Assembly: GCA_902489575.1 (NCBI GenBank) | Contig: CABUAQ010000021.1 | Coordinates: forward strand, 1-24,650 | Source of the DNA: an uncultured bacterium | GTDB lineage: Bacteria; Cyanobacteriota; Vampirovibrionia; Gastranaerophilales; Gastranaerophilaceae | DNA length: 24,650 bases | Direction: 5' to 3' | Shown here: positions 22,828 to 24,650 of the stretch, piece by piece | How the letters are laid out: each line of letters starts with the position of its first letter | How positions within the stretch are numbered: position 1 is the stretch's first letter | Made by a program: the position numbers and the translations under genes | Notes under the pieces: model-generated | The model's database searches: none | The model's input: only the letters and a program-made list of their open reading frames with translations | Told to the model about the DNA's origin: nothing

Positions 22828-23631
22828 TTAATAAAGTTCAACACCCTTATCAATAGTTTCCAAACCATTTTTAACCCAAAATCCGTCTTCTTGTTCAAAC
22901 GGTTTATCTAAAGAAAAATAAGTTGAGCCTGAACCTGTCATCATGGAATTCGGATATCTACTCTTTATCTGCTTCAATTGAGAATAATCTTCTATAATTG
23001 CCCACTCTAGATCATTTGCATAATCTTTTCGAGTTTCTAAACTATCTTGTTTTTCGATTTTTTTTGAAAATTTTGTATAAGCTTCTTTGGCAGAAATCCC
23101 TAAATCCAACGGTTTTATGAGATTAACAGGATAGTGTCTATACATTCTTTTACTCAAAATCTCACCCCTGCCCATCGTCATCATACACCCGCCTTTTAAG
23201 CAGAAGTTCAAATCAGAACCAAGCCTTGAACATAACTCTAAGAGTTCTTCTTCTGTCATTAACCCGTTAAACAGCATATTCAATCCATATAACATGCCTG
23301 CCCCGTCAGTACTTCCACCTGCTAACCCCGCTGATACCGGAATATTTTTTTCTATATGTACATTAACAACATAATTGGTAATAGAATTTTCTTGCAAAAA
23401 CAGCATTCCTGCTTTATGGACAAGGTTGGTTTTATCATAAGGAATTTCACCGCTTGTTCCGCTCAAACGAATTTCAGTCCGCTCGGATTCTATCATTGAA
23501 ATTGTAAGATAATCATACAAACTTATTGTCTGCATCACACTTTCAATATTATGAAACCCGTCTTCCCGCTTATTCAAGACTTGCAAATTCAAATTAATTT
23601 TTGCAGGACACTTAACTTTTATAGTTTTCAT
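22828..23631 (-). CDS. ispE: 4-diphosphocytidyl-2-C-methyl-D-erythritol kinase IspE
   Basis: IspE phosphorylates CDP-methylerythritol with ATP in the MEP pathway of isoprenoid precursor synthesis. The 267-aa GHMP kinase has the N-terminal 'KCPAKINLNLQVLNKREDGF' (catalytic-site K11), the glycine-rich ATP loop 'PVSAGLAGGSTDGAGML' (99-114), and 'LGSDLNFCLKGG' with catalytic D140, then the C-terminal 'MTGSGSTYF' motif 3. Length is at the short end of normal (about 280). It begins 5 bp after the rsmA stop codon, and the rsmA-ispE pair is a conserved neighbourhood in many bacteria, so the two are almost certainly co-transcribed. Confidence 0.97.
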   Translation of the reverse strand: MKTIKVKCPAKINLNLQVLNKREDGFHNIESVMQTISLYDYLTISMIESERTEIRLSGTSGEIPYDKTNLVHKAGMLFLQENSITNYVVNVHIEKNIPVSAGLAGGSTDGAGMLYGLNMLFNGLMTEEELLELCSRLGSDLNFCLKGGCMMTMGRGEILSKRMYRHYPVNLIKPLDLGISAKEAYTKFSKKIEKQDSLETRKDYANDLEWAIIEDYSQLKQIKSRYPNSMMTGSGSTYFSLDKPFEQEDGFWVKNGLETIDKGVELY

Positions 23632-23636
23632 TAAAC

Positions 23637-24488
23637 CTATACCCTCTTTTTTGAAAGCGACAACAATTCTTCGGATAATCTTCCAAAAACTTCAATAGAA
23701 AGCTTTTCGCCCCTCGTATTCTCATCTATTTCAAGAGTTTTAAGTGCTGAAATTACGTCCTCTTTCAAAAATCCACCGTTTAACAAACAGTTTTTTATAT
23801 TCTTCCTGCGTTGGGCAAAACCTGCCTTGACAGTACGCCTAAAGTAAGAATAATCTGAAAGATTTAACCTTGGCTCTTTTTTTACATCTAATTTTACTAA
23901 AGCTGAATTAACTTTTGGTGCAGGATAAAATGATTTTCTGCCAACAGACCTTAATATTTTAACATCCGCCCAAAATTGAGAAAGTATTGTAAGCAGTCCG
24001 TACTGTTTTGCTGGAGAACTTTCATCAGCAACCATCCTTCTTGCGACTTCCTCTTGAACCATTAAAATTATATCTTTTATCTTATTCCTGTTTTTATTAT
24101 TCAAATCATCAATTTCACCAAGCAAATGTGCAATAATCGGACTTGTAATATAATAAGGAATATTTGCTACAACTTTAAAATCATCTTCACAAAGTGCAGA
24201 TAAATCCGTCTTTAATACGTCATTATGGATAATTTCCAAATTCGGAGCATCAAGTTTTTTTAATTCTCTTACAGCTTCTTCATCCAGTTCAATCACTATA
24301 ACTTTTTTAGCATATTTAACCAATTGCTCTGTTACAAAACCAACGCCCGGGCCAATTTCTACAACAGTATCTTCGGGTGATATTTTTGCAAAATCTATAA
24401 TGTCTGCAATGACTTCTCCATCTACAAGAAAATTCTGTCCCAGACGTTTTTTAGTTCTAAAAAATTTAGCACGTTCAAAATAATTCAT
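23637..24488 (-). CDS. rsmA: 16S rRNA (adenine1518/1519-N6)-dimethyltransferase RsmA (KsgA)
   Basis: RsmA dimethylates two adjacent adenines in helix 45 of 16S rRNA during late small-subunit assembly. The 283-aa protein has the family N-terminus 'RLGQNFLVD', SAM-binding 'EIGPGVG' (44-50), 'VIELD' with the ribose-contacting acid, 'NDVLKTDL', the catalytic 'NIPYYI' (109-114), and the C-terminal 'FYPAPKVNSALVKL' and 'FAQRRKNIKNCL' motifs. The ATG is embedded in TATAATG with no SD, and a TATAAT -10 box lies about 38 bp further upstream. It heads the rsmA-ispE operon. Confidence 0.97.
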   Translation of the reverse strand: MNYFERAKFFRTKKRLGQNFLVDGEVIADIIDFAKISPEDTVVEIGPGVGFVTEQLVKYAKKVIVIELDEEAVRELKKLDAPNLEIIHNDVLKTDLSALCEDDFKVVANIPYYITSPIIAHLLGEIDDLNNKNRNKIKDIILMVQEEVARRMVADESSPAKQYGLLTILSQFWADVKILRSVGRKSFYPAPKVNSALVKLDVKKEPRLNLSDYSYFRRTVKAGFAQRRKNIKNCLLNGGFLKEDVISALKTLEIDENTRGEKLSIEVFGRLSEELLSLSKKRV

Positions 24489-24525
24489 TATACAAAATAT
24501 ATTAACACAAATACCTGATTTTGAG

Positions 24526-24531
24526 ATTATA
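24526..24531 (-). promoter_or_regulatory. -10 element of the rsmA-ispE operon
   Basis: A perfect TATAAT on the minus strand (within GTGTATAATCTC) lies 37 bp before the rsmA ATG, giving a leader of about 30 nt. No convincing -35 is present. Confidence 0.4.
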
Positions 24532-24566
24532 CACTTTTTTGATAATGGAATTCTGAATCTTATTAT

Positions 24567-24650
24567 TCAATTACTTTTATGTATTATTCCCTTTTCAAGA
24601 CTTATACCAGCAAAATAGTTCCCTTGCTCCATTTTATTTATCCCCATGGG
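24567..24650 (-). CDS. Possible C-terminal end of a minus-strand gene (partial at right edge)
   Basis: A frame open from the right edge ends in TGA at 24567-24569, giving 27 residues (ending FAGISLEKGIIHKSN). The strand is purine-rich, like the neighbouring minus-strand genes. The fragment is too short to identify, and a stop-free stretch of this length could also occur by chance. If real, it lies 78 bp upstream of rsmA, so rsmA would follow it on the same strand. Confidence 0.3.
   Translation of the reverse strand, partial: PMGINKMEQGNYFAGISLEKGIIHKSN

Noticed and set aside
1..24650. Phage, IS, CRISPR, toxin-antitoxin or defence island
   Set aside because: No transposase, integrase, terminase, Cas or restriction motif and no direct-repeat/spacer array is visible. 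The XRE gene has no toxin partner, because its neighbours are recG and a pilin-like gene.

Overview
The window looks like chromosomal DNA from an uncultured, AT-rich (roughly one-third G+C by eye) member of the Gastranaerophilales/Melainabacteria, the non-photosynthetic sister lineage of Cyanobacteria. This placement is an inference. It rests on the prepilin N-terminus at 9787 (KKAFTLAEVLITLGIIGVVA, with a late D-NG-x-PN-x-G-x-D-x-F motif), a form very common in that group. It is also helped by the recG with an N-terminal extension and by the many soluble or coiled-coil proteins with no clear relatives. I see no rRNA, tRNA, insertion sequence, CRISPR array, integrase or phage gene.

Layout. 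1-2356 (minus) is most of a large signalling protein running off the left edge: three zinc ribbons, a class III cyclase-like domain that looks catalytically eroded, and a STAND/AAA-like ATPase core without a recognisable P-loop. 2529-9470 (plus) holds a divergent ABC1/UbiB-type kinase, ruvB, a cytosolic-looking LysM protein and recG. ruvB and recG each sit behind a large concentric palindrome that covers the putative -10 region and the Shine-Dalgarno (SD) sequence. 9471-9695 (minus) is a small XRE regulator, divergent from a type II secretion/type IV pilin-like gene (9787-10491). The intergenic space between them carries 14-bp direct repeats spaced 21 bp apart.

10495-15891 is a minus-strand block read as a 55-aa protein, then a CHASE2-GGDEF diguanylate cyclase, a P-loop ATPase with TPRs, rsmG and yjbQ. 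The first four are tightly packed (gaps of 16 and 17 bp, then an 11-bp overlap), so a c-di-GMP signalling module is joined to a ribosomal RNA methyltransferase. 16014-19921 (minus) holds an exported protein of unknown function, a C-terminal processing protease (ctpA) with its own promoter and terminator, thymidine kinase (tdk), and a TrmB-type regulator.

The 19922-20347 gap is not empty. It has a perfect 8-bp dyad near the TrmB-type gene, a 17-codon ORF with a very good SD, and RNA pairings that could be mutually exclusive. It leads to an 807-aa protein of unknown function (20348-22771). 22828-24488 (minus) is the housekeeping pair rsmA-ispE, followed by the C-terminal end of one more possible minus-strand ORF at the right edge.

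Most housekeeping calls (ruvB, recG, rsmG, ctpA, tdk, ispE, rsmA, yjbQ) are secure from motifs. The least explained parts are the zinc-ribbon pseudo-cyclase, the 55-aa/GGDEF/ATPase-TPR/rsmG operon, the XRE/pilin operator region, and the structured leader before the 807-aa protein.
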